From Spirosoma aerolatum (GTDB taxonomy: Bacteria > Bacteroidota > Bacteroidia > Cytophagales > Spirosomataceae), in contig NZ_CP020104.1 in the NCBI RefSeq assembly GCF_002056795.1, forward strand, positions 6,767,501 through 6,831,500: DNA of 64,000 bases, written 5' to 3'. Shown here in pieces: positions 8,837 to 18,005 of the stretch. Each line of letters starts with the position of its first letter. Position 1 is the first letter of the stretch. The notes beneath the pieces were generated by a model. The model did no database searches and had not been told where the DNA came from. It saw nothing but the letters and a program-made list of their open reading frames with translations. Made by a program: the position numbers and the translations under genes.

Positions 8837-9958
8837 TTGATTAAAGAAGTAAGTTTTTCACTGCTCATGGCCACCATGAAGCCGGGGATTGGTGTCACTA
8901 CACTACCAAGTTGGTCCCCACTTTTCGGAGCCGATACGAGTCGGGTACTTCCGTTATCAAGCGGCCTGAACAACCCCCAATTATTAGTCGTTGATTCGAC
9001 CAAACGCCTGTTTCCAATTTATTTTTGTGGCGAAGAAGTACCCGTCAATGAACCCCGCGTATCGCGTAGATGGGCACAAACCCTACGCAATTATGGTGCT
9101 CAGGAAGAGTTTCTGATGGACCTTCGTACCAAAGCGTCTGAATTCTTCCCCATTATTGACCCCATCTTACGGAAGTACAAGATCCCCCGCGATTTTCGGT
9201 TTATGCCGCTGGCCGAAAGTGCACTCAACAACCGCAGCGTATCGTATAAGGGAGCCGCTGGGTATTGGCAGATTATGCCGGGAACAGCCCGTGAGCTGGG
9301 CTTGAAAGTAAACGGCAGTGTCGATGAACGTCGTGATCTACAAAAGTCGACGGTAGCTGTCTGTCGGCATTTGCACCAGTTATACAAAGTACTAGGCTCC
9401 TGGACTCTTGTAGCCGCAGCCTACAACGGTGGTATCACGCACGTCATGAACAAGATGGAGCAGCAAGGCCATTCGAATTATTACCGGCTTCGGCTTCACC
9501 GCGAAACCAGTTCTTACCTGTTCCAGATTCTGGCGTTTAAAGAATTACTGACCAACCCCCGTCAGTATGCGTTGCTGCTCAGCGGATCAACGATTGCTGA
9601 GTTAACCAAGCCCCTACCGAGCTGGCATAAGCCGTTGGCTGTTCCCAGAAAGATCAAAGATGCTCCGACTATCGAACTGATTGATGAGGAGTTTACGTCG
9701 CCAATCTGGGGGCCTCGGCCAAACAATGCGCTGACTAAAGCGCCATCAGACACCGATCAGTTGATTGCCCGCGCTGCGCTGGTAAAGCACACGCCCAATG
9801 CACCAGATGCTGCTCTGGAAAAACAGGGCGCTCATTTGCCTATCAAAAAACTCATGATGGGCTTGATGGTACTCCGGTTTCGTCGCCCTCGTATTCTTCA
9901 ATTGAAACAAGGTGAAGGCGAAGGTATCCGGCCATTACATTTCTGGGATTGGTTATAA
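8837..9958 (+). CDS. Lytic transglycosylase, first of three tandem paralogues (short form)
   Basis: This GH23-type (Slt/MltD-like) lytic transglycosylase should cleave peptidoglycan to 1,6-anhydro products in the periplasm. Family signatures are FMPLAESALNN with the catalytic Glu, GAAGYWQIMPGTARELGL, DERRDL and SWTLVAAAYNGG. The start is uncertain. The frame is open from a GTG at 8792, but that codon lies in the terminator loop of recQ. The TTG at 8837 gives a leader (IKEVSFSLLMATMKPG) that aligns with the signal peptide of the second paralogue, and ATG 8867 is a third choice. Unlike its two neighbours it lacks the C-terminal beta-rich module and ends soon after a linker. No LysM domain is seen. 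Confidence 0.88.
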   Translation: MIKEVSFSLLMATMKPGIGVTTLPSWSPLFGADTSRVLPLSSGLNNPQLLVVDSTKRLFPIYFCGEEVPVNEPRVSRRWAQTLRNYGAQEEFLMDLRTKASEFFPIIDPILRKYKIPRDFRFMPLAESALNNRSVSYKGAAGYWQIMPGTARELGLKVNGSVDERRDLQKSTVAVCRHLHQLYKVLGSWTLVAAAYNGGITHVMNKMEQQGHSNYYRLRLHRETSSYLFQILAFKELLTNPRQYALLLSGSTIAELTKPLPSWHKPLAVPRKIKDAPTIELIDEEFTSPIWGPRPNNALTKAPSDTDQLIARAALVKHTPNAPDAALEKQGAHLPIKKLMMGLMVLRFRRPRILQLKQGEGEGIRPLHFWDWL

Positions 9959-9972
9959 TCCATTAACCCAGT

Positions 9973-10027
9973 ATCATCATAAACGCAGAAAGCCGCTTCT
10001 GAAGCGGCTTTCTGCGTTTATGATGAT
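9973..10027. terminator. Very long perfect hairpin (terminator) after the first transglycosylase
   Basis: 27 bases (9973-9999, atcatcataaacgcagaaag...) pair perfectly with 10001-10027, with the turn at cttctgaag. It separates the first transglycosylase gene from the second, so the three paralogues are not one simple transcript. Confidence 0.85.
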
Positions 10028-10144
10028 CAATGTATAGGAACATTCAATTTGTCAGAATAGAAAATATAGAAACTATATCGTTACTATAGACTTTTATTTA
10101 CGTCTAAACAAACAGTAACCCATACATGGAAAGATTACTGTTTA

Positions 10145-11383
10145 ATGAACTTGTTAGCCTCTTTTTCATTGGCAACGGGTCTGGTTGTGGCGTGTGTTTC
10201 AGTCTCCAATGAGTTGCTTCCACTATCAGCAAACAGGCCACTAACCCTTCAAAATAGGATTTACTCGCCCCTTGATCCGGGGTTGACCCGGCTTCTGCCT
10301 TCCGTTTATTTCTGCGGAGAATCGGTGCCGTTACATGAAGAATCGGTCGCCCGTCGATTGGTATCCGCCCTAGCGCACAATACGGCTCAAAATCAGGCTC
10401 TTTACCGCATGAGGCAACGCGCAGCCGTCTTTTTTCCGATTATCGAACCCATTCTGCTCAAGCACAATATTCCACTGGATTTCAAATACTTACCATTGGT
10501 TGAAAGTGCGCTGACGGGCATGGCGGTGTCGCCCAAAGGCGCAGTTGGGTATTGGCAGTTTATGCCCGCAACAGCACGCGAGCTGGGGCTTATTATTGAG
10601 CCAGGCTATGACGAACGCCGGAATCTGGTCAAATCGACAAATGCCGCCTGCCGGTATCTACGGTATTTGTATAATCGTTTAGGTTCCTGGACCTTAGCGG
10701 CAGCCGCCTATAATAATGGAATTGGAGCCTTATTAGGAAATATCCGTCGCCAGCAACAGCGTGATTACTATTACCTGCGCCTTAATGCCGAAACGGGCAA
10801 ATACTTATACCGGATTCTGGCGTTTAAAGAGTTGTTTTCCAACTATCGATCTTACCGGCAACTCATTCCCGAACAAATGATGGCGTATCTGAGTGAGCCA
10901 CTGACTCCTACTGATGAACCAGACCCAGACGAACCCATCTTATCGGAGTCGCTCGTCAATACTGTAACAGAGAACGCCGTTGAGGCCCCTGATGAAGAGG
11001 TAGCGCAACCCGCTACAGGAAAGCCCAAAGATATACCTCTGCCGAACGCAGCCGATGTATTCCGGGAGGGCATCAGGGCTAAACTGATCGAATCGTCGGG
11101 AGCACGACGAGGAGCCACCTGGGTATTCCACCTGACTCGCAACGGAATGGCCGATGGCAAACCCGTTGAAGAAGGGGATGTTCTGTACGCCGTCGTTGAA
11201 GATGTGGACCCCAAAACTGATAAACTTTATTTACGCGCCGACAAACTTTATTCAGCCACCGAAAAGCATACGTACAATCTGGCGCTGACTGCTATAGATG
11301 CCTCAACTGGCCGTACGGGTATCAAACTTTCGGAAGTCGATCAGGTAAAAGCGGGCTGGATACTAACCTGGAAAGCCCTGTAA
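10145..11383 (+). CDS. Lytic transglycosylase, second tandem paralogue, with C-terminal module
   Basis: This 412-aa exported transglycosylase starts at an ATG followed by the signal peptide LLASFSLATGLVVACVSV. Its GH23 core carries catalytic Glu120 in KYLPLVESALTG, GAVGYWQFMPATARELGL, DERRNL and SWTLAAAAYNNG. Residues about 240-300 are an acidic, proline-containing linker. Residues about 315-412 form a separate beta-rich module (WVFHLTRN...GDVLYAVVEDVDPKTDKLYLRA...LTAIDASTGRTGI...GWILTWKAL). The third paralogue shares this module and the first lacks it. The core should cut peptidoglycan; the module may bind a partner or the wall. Confidence 0.92.
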   Translation: MNLLASFSLATGLVVACVSVSNELLPLSANRPLTLQNRIYSPLDPGLTRLLPSVYFCGESVPLHEESVARRLVSALAHNTAQNQALYRMRQRAAVFFPIIEPILLKHNIPLDFKYLPLVESALTGMAVSPKGAVGYWQFMPATARELGLIIEPGYDERRNLVKSTNAACRYLRYLYNRLGSWTLAAAAYNNGIGALLGNIRRQQQRDYYYLRLNAETGKYLYRILAFKELFSNYRSYRQLIPEQMMAYLSEPLTPTDEPDPDEPILSESLVNTVTENAVEAPDEEVAQPATGKPKDIPLPNAADVFREGIRAKLIESSGARRGATWVFHLTRNGMADGKPVEEGDVLYAVVEDVDPKTDKLYLRADKLYSATEKHTYNLALTAIDASTGRTGIKLSEVDQVKAGWILTWKAL

Positions 11384-11475
11384 ATGAGCTTCTCCCCTTT
11401 CCCTAACCTACGCATTACTGAACTAAACCGCTCGTTCGATTCGTTGTCTAAAGGTCCAACCAATCGACTTTTATT

Positions 11476-12714
11476 TTGAGAATAGCGACAATAGGTACGG
11501 TGCTGGCTGCTCTGAGCGTTGGTTTGCTTTTATTTCCAGCAGCAGCGCAGAAAAAAGCAACTTCAGCTAAGGCGAAATCTGAACGTAAAAAACCGTTACC
11601 TTCCCGTCCACTTGTTGGTCCACAGCGGCTGCATTTCTGCGGTGAAATTGTTCCTACCGAACAGAGCGAAGTGTCAGCCAAACTAGCACTGGCGTTGGCA
11701 GGTAGCTCAGGCTATATTCAGCATGTAAACGGATTGAAAGCTCGTTCAGCTCCTTTTTTTGCGGTTATCGAGCCAATTCTGGCCCAGTATACTATTCCCA
11801 ATGATTTTAAGTACCTACCGCTCATCGAAAGCGCCTGGCAATCGAACGCCGTTTCGTCGGCCGGAGCGATTGGCTACTGGCAGTTTATGGATGATACAGC
11901 GCAGGATATGGGCCTTTCGATTGCACCGGGCAACGACGAACGTACGGACCTCCGTAAATCAACTGAAGCGGCCTGTAAATACCTGCGATTCCTGCATCAG
12001 AAATTAGGCTCCTGGACACTGGTTGCGGCAGCTTATAATGGGGGTGTCGGCATGGTACAGCGGAAAATTACCAAGTCGGGGCACCGGGATTATTACGCTA
12101 TGAGCCTCAACTCCGAAACGGCCTACTACCTCTACCGGATTCTGGCCATGAAAGAGCTGTTCACGAATCCAATGTACGGGGTTGGCTCAGCGGGCATCAT
12201 GCTGGCCTCATCAGGGCAGGCGTATGAGCGCGAACGCGAACAGGCTCGACGTATGGGCTGGCTTCAGGACGAAGATCCAGATCCCGTTGGCGTTCCCATT
12301 GAATCATTTTTAGACGTAGGCAAAGCTCAAAAAAATGAAGCCCGGATTATGGACAGTTTGCTTGTGGAGCTACTAAAGGAAAAACCGAGAGCGGCTCCAG
12401 TTTTTACGGGCGATGCCGTTGCCCGATTGATTAAAGCTGGTCAGCCTAAAGTTGGGCAAAGCTGGGCATTTGCCCTGACCGATGCGGTTCAGATTGGCGA
12501 GGATGAACTACAGGCGGGCGACCTACTCTATGCCGTTGTTGATGACGTGGATACCCAGGGGAATTTATTTTTACGAGCAACGAAAGCCATTTCAGCCCAA
12601 ACCAAAACAGCTATCCCGATTACCCTGATCGCCATGAATCCAGTCACGGGACTAGCTGGCGTCCCTCGCCCGAAGGTAGTTAAACCGGGCTGGGTAGTGC
12701 AGTGGAAATTATAA
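11476..12714 (+). CDS. Lytic transglycosylase, third tandem paralogue, with C-terminal module
   Basis: This 412-aa paralogue starts at TTG 11476, chosen because it gives the signal peptide RIATIGTVLAALSVGLLLFPAAAQ directly and no ATG precedes it in frame. A basic stretch (about residues 26-42, KKATSAKAKSERKKP) follows. The GH23 core has Glu118 in KYLPLIESAWQSN, GAIGYWQFMDDTAQDMGL, DERTDL and SWTLVAAAYNGG. The C-terminal module (WAFALTDAVQIGEDELQAGD, LLYAVVDDVD, LFLRATKAI, LIAMNPVTGLAGV, PGWVVQWKL) matches that of paralogue two. The gene sits 92 bp after paralogue two and converges with the photolyase gene. Confidence 0.92.
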   Translation: MRIATIGTVLAALSVGLLLFPAAAQKKATSAKAKSERKKPLPSRPLVGPQRLHFCGEIVPTEQSEVSAKLALALAGSSGYIQHVNGLKARSAPFFAVIEPILAQYTIPNDFKYLPLIESAWQSNAVSSAGAIGYWQFMDDTAQDMGLSIAPGNDERTDLRKSTEAACKYLRFLHQKLGSWTLVAAAYNGGVGMVQRKITKSGHRDYYAMSLNSETAYYLYRILAMKELFTNPMYGVGSAGIMLASSGQAYEREREQARRMGWLQDEDPDPVGVPIESFLDVGKAQKNEARIMDSLLVELLKEKPRAAPVFTGDAVARLIKAGQPKVGQSWAFALTDAVQIGEDELQAGDLLYAVVDDVDTQGNLFLRATKAISAQTKTAIPITLIAMNPVTGLAGVPRPKVVKPGWVVQWKL

Positions 12715-12735
12715 GTCTGCTCCCCAACCTGTGCG

Positions 12736-14055
12736 CTAATCTTCTTGCTGGTTTAACGCCTTTTTGTAGGTTGTGATGGCCCGCTCGCGAACCATGGCAT
12801 GGTCGACCATAGGCTTGGTATATTTCGAACTTCCGAACTCAGGAACCCAGCGCCGAATATAAACTTCTTTCGGGTCGAACTTTTCGGCCTGCAAAATCGG
12901 ATTGAATACACGGAAATAAGGAGCTGCATCGGTACCCGAGCCCGCTGCCCATTGCCAGCCTCCATTATTAGCAGCCAGATCATAATCGCGCAATTTTTTG
13001 GCAAAATAGGCTTCGCCCCACCGCCAGTCGATCAGCAGGTGCTTACACAGAAAACTAGCCGTGATCATTCTGACCCGATTATGCATCCAGCCTATCGTGT
13101 TTAGCTGGCGCATCCCAGCATCTACAATAGGGTAGCCCGTTTGTCCTTCACACCATTTCGCAAACTCCTCTTCGTTGTTCCGCCAGTCAATCCGGTCGTA
13201 TTTAGGGCGGAATGAGTTTTTTTCGACGTGCGGAAAATGATGCAGTACCTGAAAGTAGAAATCACGCCAGCAAAGTTCATTCAGGAAGGTGCTATCATTG
13301 GCAGCTTTCGCCTGCCGGGCTAACTCACGGATGCTAATTGTACCGAACCGCAGATGAATACTTAGCTGGCTGGTCCCATGCTGTAAGGCAGGCAAATCAC
13401 GCGTTTTTTTGTAGGTGTTCAGCAACTCATCCGACACGGTACGCGCCGGAAAAGGTTCACCTACGGCCTTGAAGTTCAATTCGGCCAGTGTAAGTATTCG
13501 TTCAGGCTGGGTTTTCCAGAAATGTGAAAAATACCGTTCGGTTGGATAGGCCCGGAGGTAGAATTCTGTCAACTCCTCGCGCCACTTTTTACTGTAAGGC
13601 GTAAAAACCGTGTAGGGCGCTTTTTTGCCACTAAGAATCTCGTCCCGATCAAAAATGGTCTGGTCTTTACTCGTATGAAACCCTATCCCCTGTTCATTCA
13701 ACAGCTCGCCAACTGCTTTATCCCGCTCTTTGGCATACACTTCATAATCGTAATTCGTAAACACATCGCCGATGGAATACTGCTGAATCAGTTCCTTCCA
13801 AACGGCAATTGGATGACCGTATCGTACAACGAGTGTCGACCCCATAGCCGTCAGTTCAGCCTGTAGCCGATTGATTTCCTGAACGATAAACTCAACGCGT
13901 CGGTCGGCTCGTTCGTCCAGCGCATCCAGAATGGTACGATCAAAAATAAAAACGGGTAAAACAGGGCGGCCGCTTTTAAGGGCGTGGTATAAAGCGGCAT
14001 TATCGTGTAGTCGTAAATCACGCCGGAGCCAGACCAGCGATAGTGTTTCAGTCAT
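12736..14055 (-). CDS. phrB: Deoxyribodipyrimidine photo-lyase (class I CPD photolyase type)
   Basis: This 439-aa flavoprotein repairs UV-induced cyclobutane pyrimidine dimers using blue light. The N-terminal antenna Rossmann domain begins LVWLRRDLRLHDNAALYHAL. The FAD-binding helical domain shows LRFGTISIREL, ELCWRDFYFQVLHHFP, YPIVDAGMRQLNTIGWMHNR and LCKHLLIDWRWGEAYFAKKL. The segment DYDLAANNGGWQWAAGSGTD is characteristic of CPD photolyases rather than cryptochrome-DASH proteins. Length and motifs are complete. A 16-bp hairpin just upstream separates it from the DUF4249 gene, so it probably has its own promoter. Confidence 0.96.
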   Translation of the reverse strand: MTETLSLVWLRRDLRLHDNAALYHALKSGRPVLPVFIFDRTILDALDERADRRVEFIVQEINRLQAELTAMGSTLVVRYGHPIAVWKELIQQYSIGDVFTNYDYEVYAKERDKAVGELLNEQGIGFHTSKDQTIFDRDEILSGKKAPYTVFTPYSKKWREELTEFYLRAYPTERYFSHFWKTQPERILTLAELNFKAVGEPFPARTVSDELLNTYKKTRDLPALQHGTSQLSIHLRFGTISIRELARQAKAANDSTFLNELCWRDFYFQVLHHFPHVEKNSFRPKYDRIDWRNNEEEFAKWCEGQTGYPIVDAGMRQLNTIGWMHNRVRMITASFLCKHLLIDWRWGEAYFAKKLRDYDLAANNGGWQWAAGSGTDAAPYFRVFNPILQAEKFDPKEVYIRRWVPEFGSSKYTKPMVDHAMVRERAITTYKKALNQQED

Positions 14056-14066
14056 TCGTTAGGGTG

Positions 14067-14114
14067 GTTTGGTTGCGCAACAATTCGTCAACGAAAAATG
14101 TTGCGCAACCAAAC
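14067..14114 (-). terminator. Terminator of the TonB-receptor/DUF4249 operon
   Basis: A perfect 16-bp stem pairs gtttggttgcgcaaca (14067-14082) with its complement (14099-14114) around a 16-nt loop. It starts five bases after the DUF4249 stop. Confidence 0.8.
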
Positions 14115-14118
14115 TTCC

Positions 14119-15150
14119 TTATTGCCAGCCATCGGGTTCTGTTACAGGCACCGGGCCATACGTATTGCGACAATCGCCATCGGGTAAAATCTGACTGGCA
14201 ATATAGCTCGCCACAGCCGGATAAAATGGGGCACTGTAATTCATCGTACGCAATCGTTTTCGGGTAATCGATGTAACAGCAAAATAACCACGAGCAATAT
14301 CGGATGGATCGTTCGCATTGACAACATTGCCCGTTACAGGTGCCGGTAGAGGGTCAAAAATGCTTCCGGTTCGGGCATTTTGCTGTTGATAGAGTTTCCA
14401 GAACTGATAATTTGCCTGGGTAATTCCATATTGTTGCAACTCAACTAACTGAGGACCAATAGCATATACAGGAATTTGGAGCACAAACCGATTCCGAATC
14501 GGGTTACCGTTAATAGCGTCGTCGCTGTAAATATTCACTACGTTGGTCGATTCGGTTATCCAGCAGCGGGTAAAACATTTGTTGGGACTACCCAGCGAAC
14601 AAGGAGAGCCTAGCGACAAGCGATTTGTATACCCATAACCCGTCCAGCGGTAGTAGTTTTTTTCATTGGCCGGGTCAATCGTATTCACTCCATACGAAAA
14701 GGCATAAGGCTTAGCCAGATTATTGGTTTTAACCAATTGCCCCGAAATACTATCGATCACAGGCACGGCGGGCATCTGCTCAGGTTTCGTCACATAGCGT
14801 TTACCATCACTTAGCACAATGGTTAAACTATAGGAACGCCCCACCTGCCCCCGAAAGGTGGTATCGGTAGTTTGATACAGCCCAGACCCCATCATTACAA
14901 AGCGCGTCGACCGCCCCCGATCATCAGCCAGACTTACCTGTGCTTCCCGTACATATTGATCGCCCTGATTCTGCCCTCCACTCGTATAATTTCCTGTATA
15001 GGTCAATCGTATCGTATAGGGTGGTGCTTCATTGGTAATCTGCCCTTCCACAACCAGCCGGGGCACTTCTGTACGAATAGGCAGTTCGACCCGGTCGATG
15101 CAGGCCGTAAATGCCGTCAGAAGCAGGACATAACTTAGAAACTGACGCAT
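14119..15150 (-). CDS. DUF4249 domain-containing outer-membrane lipoprotein
   Basis: This 343-aa lipoprotein has a signal peptide MRQFLSYVLLLTAFTAC with the lipobox Cys at residue 17. The mature start (IDRVELPIRTEVPRLVVEGQ) and the strand-rich ITNEAPPYTIRLTYTGNY are hallmark DUF4249. This family is regularly encoded next to TonB-dependent receptors in Cytophagales and is thought to be a surface accessory protein of the receptor. Here it follows the receptor by only 3 bp, so the two are one operon. Several Cys residues in the middle (CSLGSPNKCFTRCW) may form disulfides. The ligand is unknown. Confidence 0.9.
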   Translation of the reverse strand: MRQFLSYVLLLTAFTACIDRVELPIRTEVPRLVVEGQITNEAPPYTIRLTYTGNYTSGGQNQGDQYVREAQVSLADDRGRSTRFVMMGSGLYQTTDTTFRGQVGRSYSLTIVLSDGKRYVTKPEQMPAVPVIDSISGQLVKTNNLAKPYAFSYGVNTIDPANEKNYYRWTGYGYTNRLSLGSPCSLGSPNKCFTRCWITESTNVVNIYSDDAINGNPIRNRFVLQIPVYAIGPQLVELQQYGITQANYQFWKLYQQQNARTGSIFDPLPAPVTGNVVNANDPSDIARGYFAVTSITRKRLRTMNYSAPFYPAVASYIASQILPDGDCRNTYGPVPVTEPDGWQ

Positions 15151-15153
15151 GGC

Positions 15154-17508
15154 TCAGAAGTAAAAATTGTAGGCGATAGACGGAATCATCGTACCAAATA
15201 CTGACAGCCGGTACGATTCGGTGCGCTGGTTGTAACGCGTGAAATAAATGGAATAGGGATTTTTGTGTGCGTAGACATTGTAAATCCCCAATGTCCAGAC
15301 CCCATACCGTTTTTGCGCTTTGTTGAAACGGGTATCTTTCGAAAACGCTATATCGAGCCGATGGTAATCGGGAATCCGGTCGGCATTGCGACGGGAATAA
15401 TCCTGAACCGGCTCCCCATTGAATGTAAACTGACCATCGGGATAGGTAGCCGGTACGCCCGTATAATACACAAAATTGGTCGAGAACGTCCAGTTGTGCG
15501 ATAGAGCTAGTCGAGCCTGAATATTGAGCGTGTGGGGTCGGTCGATGTAGGACGGGTAATAGTCTCCCCCATTAATCCGTAGTTCATCAAAGGGCGTTTG
15601 CACCGCTATCAGCGACCGGGCATAGGTGTAGTTGATCTGTCCGGTCAGCTGGCCTTTATTCTTACTTACGCCTACTTCAACCCCATACGCTTTGCCAGCG
15701 GCAGGCAGCAGGGCCGTTTCGAGGGTTGGATTCAGGATCAGATTCGCTCCATATCGGTATTCAATCTGGTTTTGTAACCGTTTGTAGTACCCCTCCAGAC
15801 TCAATTCGTAGGTATTCTCAGCCAGATTCTGGAATAACCCCAACGATACCTGATCGGCAATCTGAGGAGGGATATAACGGTCGCTCATCTTCCAGAAGTC
15901 GAGTGGCGTAATGGCCGTAGTATTCGAAATTAGGTTTATGTATTGACGCGTTCGTCCAGCACTGGCTTTGATTGCGCTGTTCTTCGCTAACTGGACTCGT
16001 AGTGCCAGCCGAGGTTCCAGACCACCGTAGGCCTGAATAACCTGACCATTGCCGTAGCGAGTCGAATCCATAACGGTTTCCTCCGAGCGGGGCAAGTTAT
16101 CCAAATATTTATACACCGTTTGGGCACCCAGATAGGCAAATGCGGAATACCGCAATCCTGCCTGCAAGGTAATTTTGGGCGTCAATTCCCATTCTGTATT
16201 TATATAAACACCTAGCTCACGGCCACGCTCTGGTGCAATACGACGGGGATTGATGCTGGAGTTTTCGCCCGTTGGCTCAGCCTCGCCCGTGCTGACGTCG
16301 TACCGAATCCCATTCAAACCCAGTTGAATTTTATGTTTCTGCTGAAGGGTGTAAAATAGATCGGCTTTGGCTTCCCGCTGTTCGATGTATGAGGTAAACC
16401 GGAACGTCAGGCTGGGAGCTACGCCATCGACATTCAGGTGATAACCGCTGTAGAGTGCAGTCAGATTGAACTGAAGGTTAGGCCGTATCAGGTAACTCCA
16501 GCGCCCGGTCAGTACGTCGGATGTCCATCCATACAAGGTATCGCCCGGAAACCGAAATTTGTCCTGACTCCGGTAGGCCGACACCGCAATGGTGTTTCGG
16601 TCGTCGGGTGTATAGGTGAGTTTCAGGCTACCATCGTAAAAAAACGCCCGGCTGTTTTTAACACTTTCTGACGGAAATAAGCCGAGTAGATAATTTGGGA
16701 AGGCGACGCGTCCACCAGCCAGCAATGTAAGCTTTTTCGAGATGGGGCCATCTACAACTACCCGTGCACTCACTGGACTAAGGCCGCCCGAAAGTCGCCA
16801 GCCATCCTTATTTCCATTTCGGCTGCTCATGAGTAATAATGACGATACCCGGCCACCGTACTGAGCCGAAAAAGCGCCTTTATTTAGACTAACATCCTGA
16901 ACCAGATCGGGATTAACATTCGTATAAAAACCCAGTAAATGCGAAGTATTGAACAGGGGAGCCCCATCGAAGAGGACTAAATTCTGGTCGGATCGCCCAC
17001 CGCGCACGTTGAATCCGCCAGCCCCCTCCCCTGCCGTTGTAACACCTGCCTGCAAGGTCAGGGCTTTCAGAATATCGGGCTCACCCAATACTACTGGCAT
17101 CCGTTTCAGTTCGGGCATACTGAGCTGAATCTGCCCCATCTGTACGGTTTTGATATTTTTATCCTCACGGGTTGCCCGCACATCGACTTCTTCAAGGTCC
17201 GTAGAACGCGGTTGCAGAAAATATTCGACGCGCTTATTAAAATCGAGCACGACGCTCTCGCGGCCTCGAAAGTAGCCCACTGCCGATACATACAGGGTTA
17301 ATACACCCGGTATATGATTAATCGAAATTACCCCGGCACTATCGGCTCTGGCTCCTGCTTTGGTTTCAGCAATAAACAAACTGGCTCCGGGAATTGGCTT
17401 TTTCGTTGTTCCATCGCGCACTACTACACTGAGCCTAAGCTTCTGTTGTGCGAATGTTGTAGAACCCAAAAGAGTGAAAAGAAAAAGAACGTAGAGCCGG
17501 AGCCTCAT
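15154..17508 (-). CDS. TonB-dependent outer-membrane receptor with N-terminal CarboxypepD_reg-like domain
   Basis: This 784-aa receptor should import a ligand across the outer membrane using TonB energy. Domains in order: signal peptide (residues 1-20, ending TTFAQ); carboxypeptidase-regulatory-like beta-sandwich at about 24-105 (GTTKKPIPGASLFIAETKAG); plug at about 125-235 (ILKALTLQAGVTTAGEGAGG, FNVRGGRSDQNLVLFDGAPL); beta-barrel to the C-terminus, ending SIAYNFYF with a terminal aromatic. It lacks a SusD partner, and the DUF4249 lipoprotein 3 bp downstream takes that place. The substrate cannot be deduced; this group is not clearly a glycan (SusC) type. Confidence 0.94.
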   Translation of the reverse strand: MRLRLYVLFLFTLLGSTTFAQQKLRLSVVVRDGTTKKPIPGASLFIAETKAGARADSAGVISINHIPGVLTLYVSAVGYFRGRESVVLDFNKRVEYFLQPRSTDLEEVDVRATREDKNIKTVQMGQIQLSMPELKRMPVVLGEPDILKALTLQAGVTTAGEGAGGFNVRGGRSDQNLVLFDGAPLFNTSHLLGFYTNVNPDLVQDVSLNKGAFSAQYGGRVSSLLLMSSRNGNKDGWRLSGGLSPVSARVVVDGPISKKLTLLAGGRVAFPNYLLGLFPSESVKNSRAFFYDGSLKLTYTPDDRNTIAVSAYRSQDKFRFPGDTLYGWTSDVLTGRWSYLIRPNLQFNLTALYSGYHLNVDGVAPSLTFRFTSYIEQREAKADLFYTLQQKHKIQLGLNGIRYDVSTGEAEPTGENSSINPRRIAPERGRELGVYINTEWELTPKITLQAGLRYSAFAYLGAQTVYKYLDNLPRSEETVMDSTRYGNGQVIQAYGGLEPRLALRVQLAKNSAIKASAGRTRQYINLISNTTAITPLDFWKMSDRYIPPQIADQVSLGLFQNLAENTYELSLEGYYKRLQNQIEYRYGANLILNPTLETALLPAAGKAYGVEVGVSKNKGQLTGQINYTYARSLIAVQTPFDELRINGGDYYPSYIDRPHTLNIQARLALSHNWTFSTNFVYYTGVPATYPDGQFTFNGEPVQDYSRRNADRIPDYHRLDIAFSKDTRFNKAQKRYGVWTLGIYNVYAHKNPYSIYFTRYNQRTESYRLSVFGTMIPSIAYNFYF

Positions 17509-17588
17509 GTCGTGCGGTATAGGAATAATCTATAAATAACGGCCTAAGTTACAAAACCGTTTTAAACGATATGGATTAAAAATACGAA

Positions 17589-17632
17589 CTCCCCGAAAGT
17601 TACCCGCTTAGGTGAGGGTAGCTTTCGGGGAG
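17589..17632 (-). terminator. Terminator of the 114-aa TonB-like gene
   Basis: A 17-bp stem with one G-U pair joins 17589-17605 (ctccccgaaag...) and 17616-17632. On the minus strand it is followed by a T-rich stretch (ttcgtattttt). It lies 3' of the gene at 17661-18005. Confidence 0.75.
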
Positions 17633-17660
17633 CGAAAAAAGGGCTATCCGGTAAAATTAC

Positions 17661-18005
17661 CTAAGGCTCGAAGTGGAGCCGAACGGTATATAGTTCGTCG
17701 GGAACACGGCCATAACCCATCAGTTTTTTACTGGTAAGCTGGCGCAGTAATGCATTATTCAACTCGTCATTCTGACTAAATACTTTCAACTGACACACCT
17801 CACTAGCTTCATTGAGTCGGAATTGAATTACCACAACACTGGCCAGCCTGGTCGACTTTAATATACTTGGGTAGGATACATACCGGGCAATCTGTTGCTC
17901 CAGCGTAACCTGGGGCGCAGTCGGCTTATGCGGAGCGAAAGGTAATGAGTAAGCCTGTGTTACCAGAAAGCCCATCAAGATGAGAAGATAAAGGTATTTT
18001 TTCAT
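17661..18005 (-). CDS. Small exported protein, TonB C-terminal-like
   Basis: This 114-aa protein begins with a signal peptide, MKKYLYLLILMGFLVTQAYS. The rest resembles a single TonB C-terminal-type domain: QIARYVSYPSILKS, then VVIQFRLNEASEVCQLKVFS, then NDELNNALLRQL and a final strand VRLHFEP. That order (helix, paired strands, helix, strand) is the TonB_C layout. There is no transmembrane anchor or Pro-rich spacer, so it cannot be a normal energy transducer. Such short stand-alone TonB_C-like proteins occur in Cytophagales with unknown roles. It lies upstream of the receptor gene but is separated from it by a terminator. Confidence 0.7.
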   Translation of the reverse strand: MKKYLYLLILMGFLVTQAYSLPFAPHKPTAPQVTLEQQIARYVSYPSILKSTRLASVVVIQFRLNEASEVCQLKVFSQNDELNNALLRQLTSKKLMGYGRVPDELYTVRLHFEP

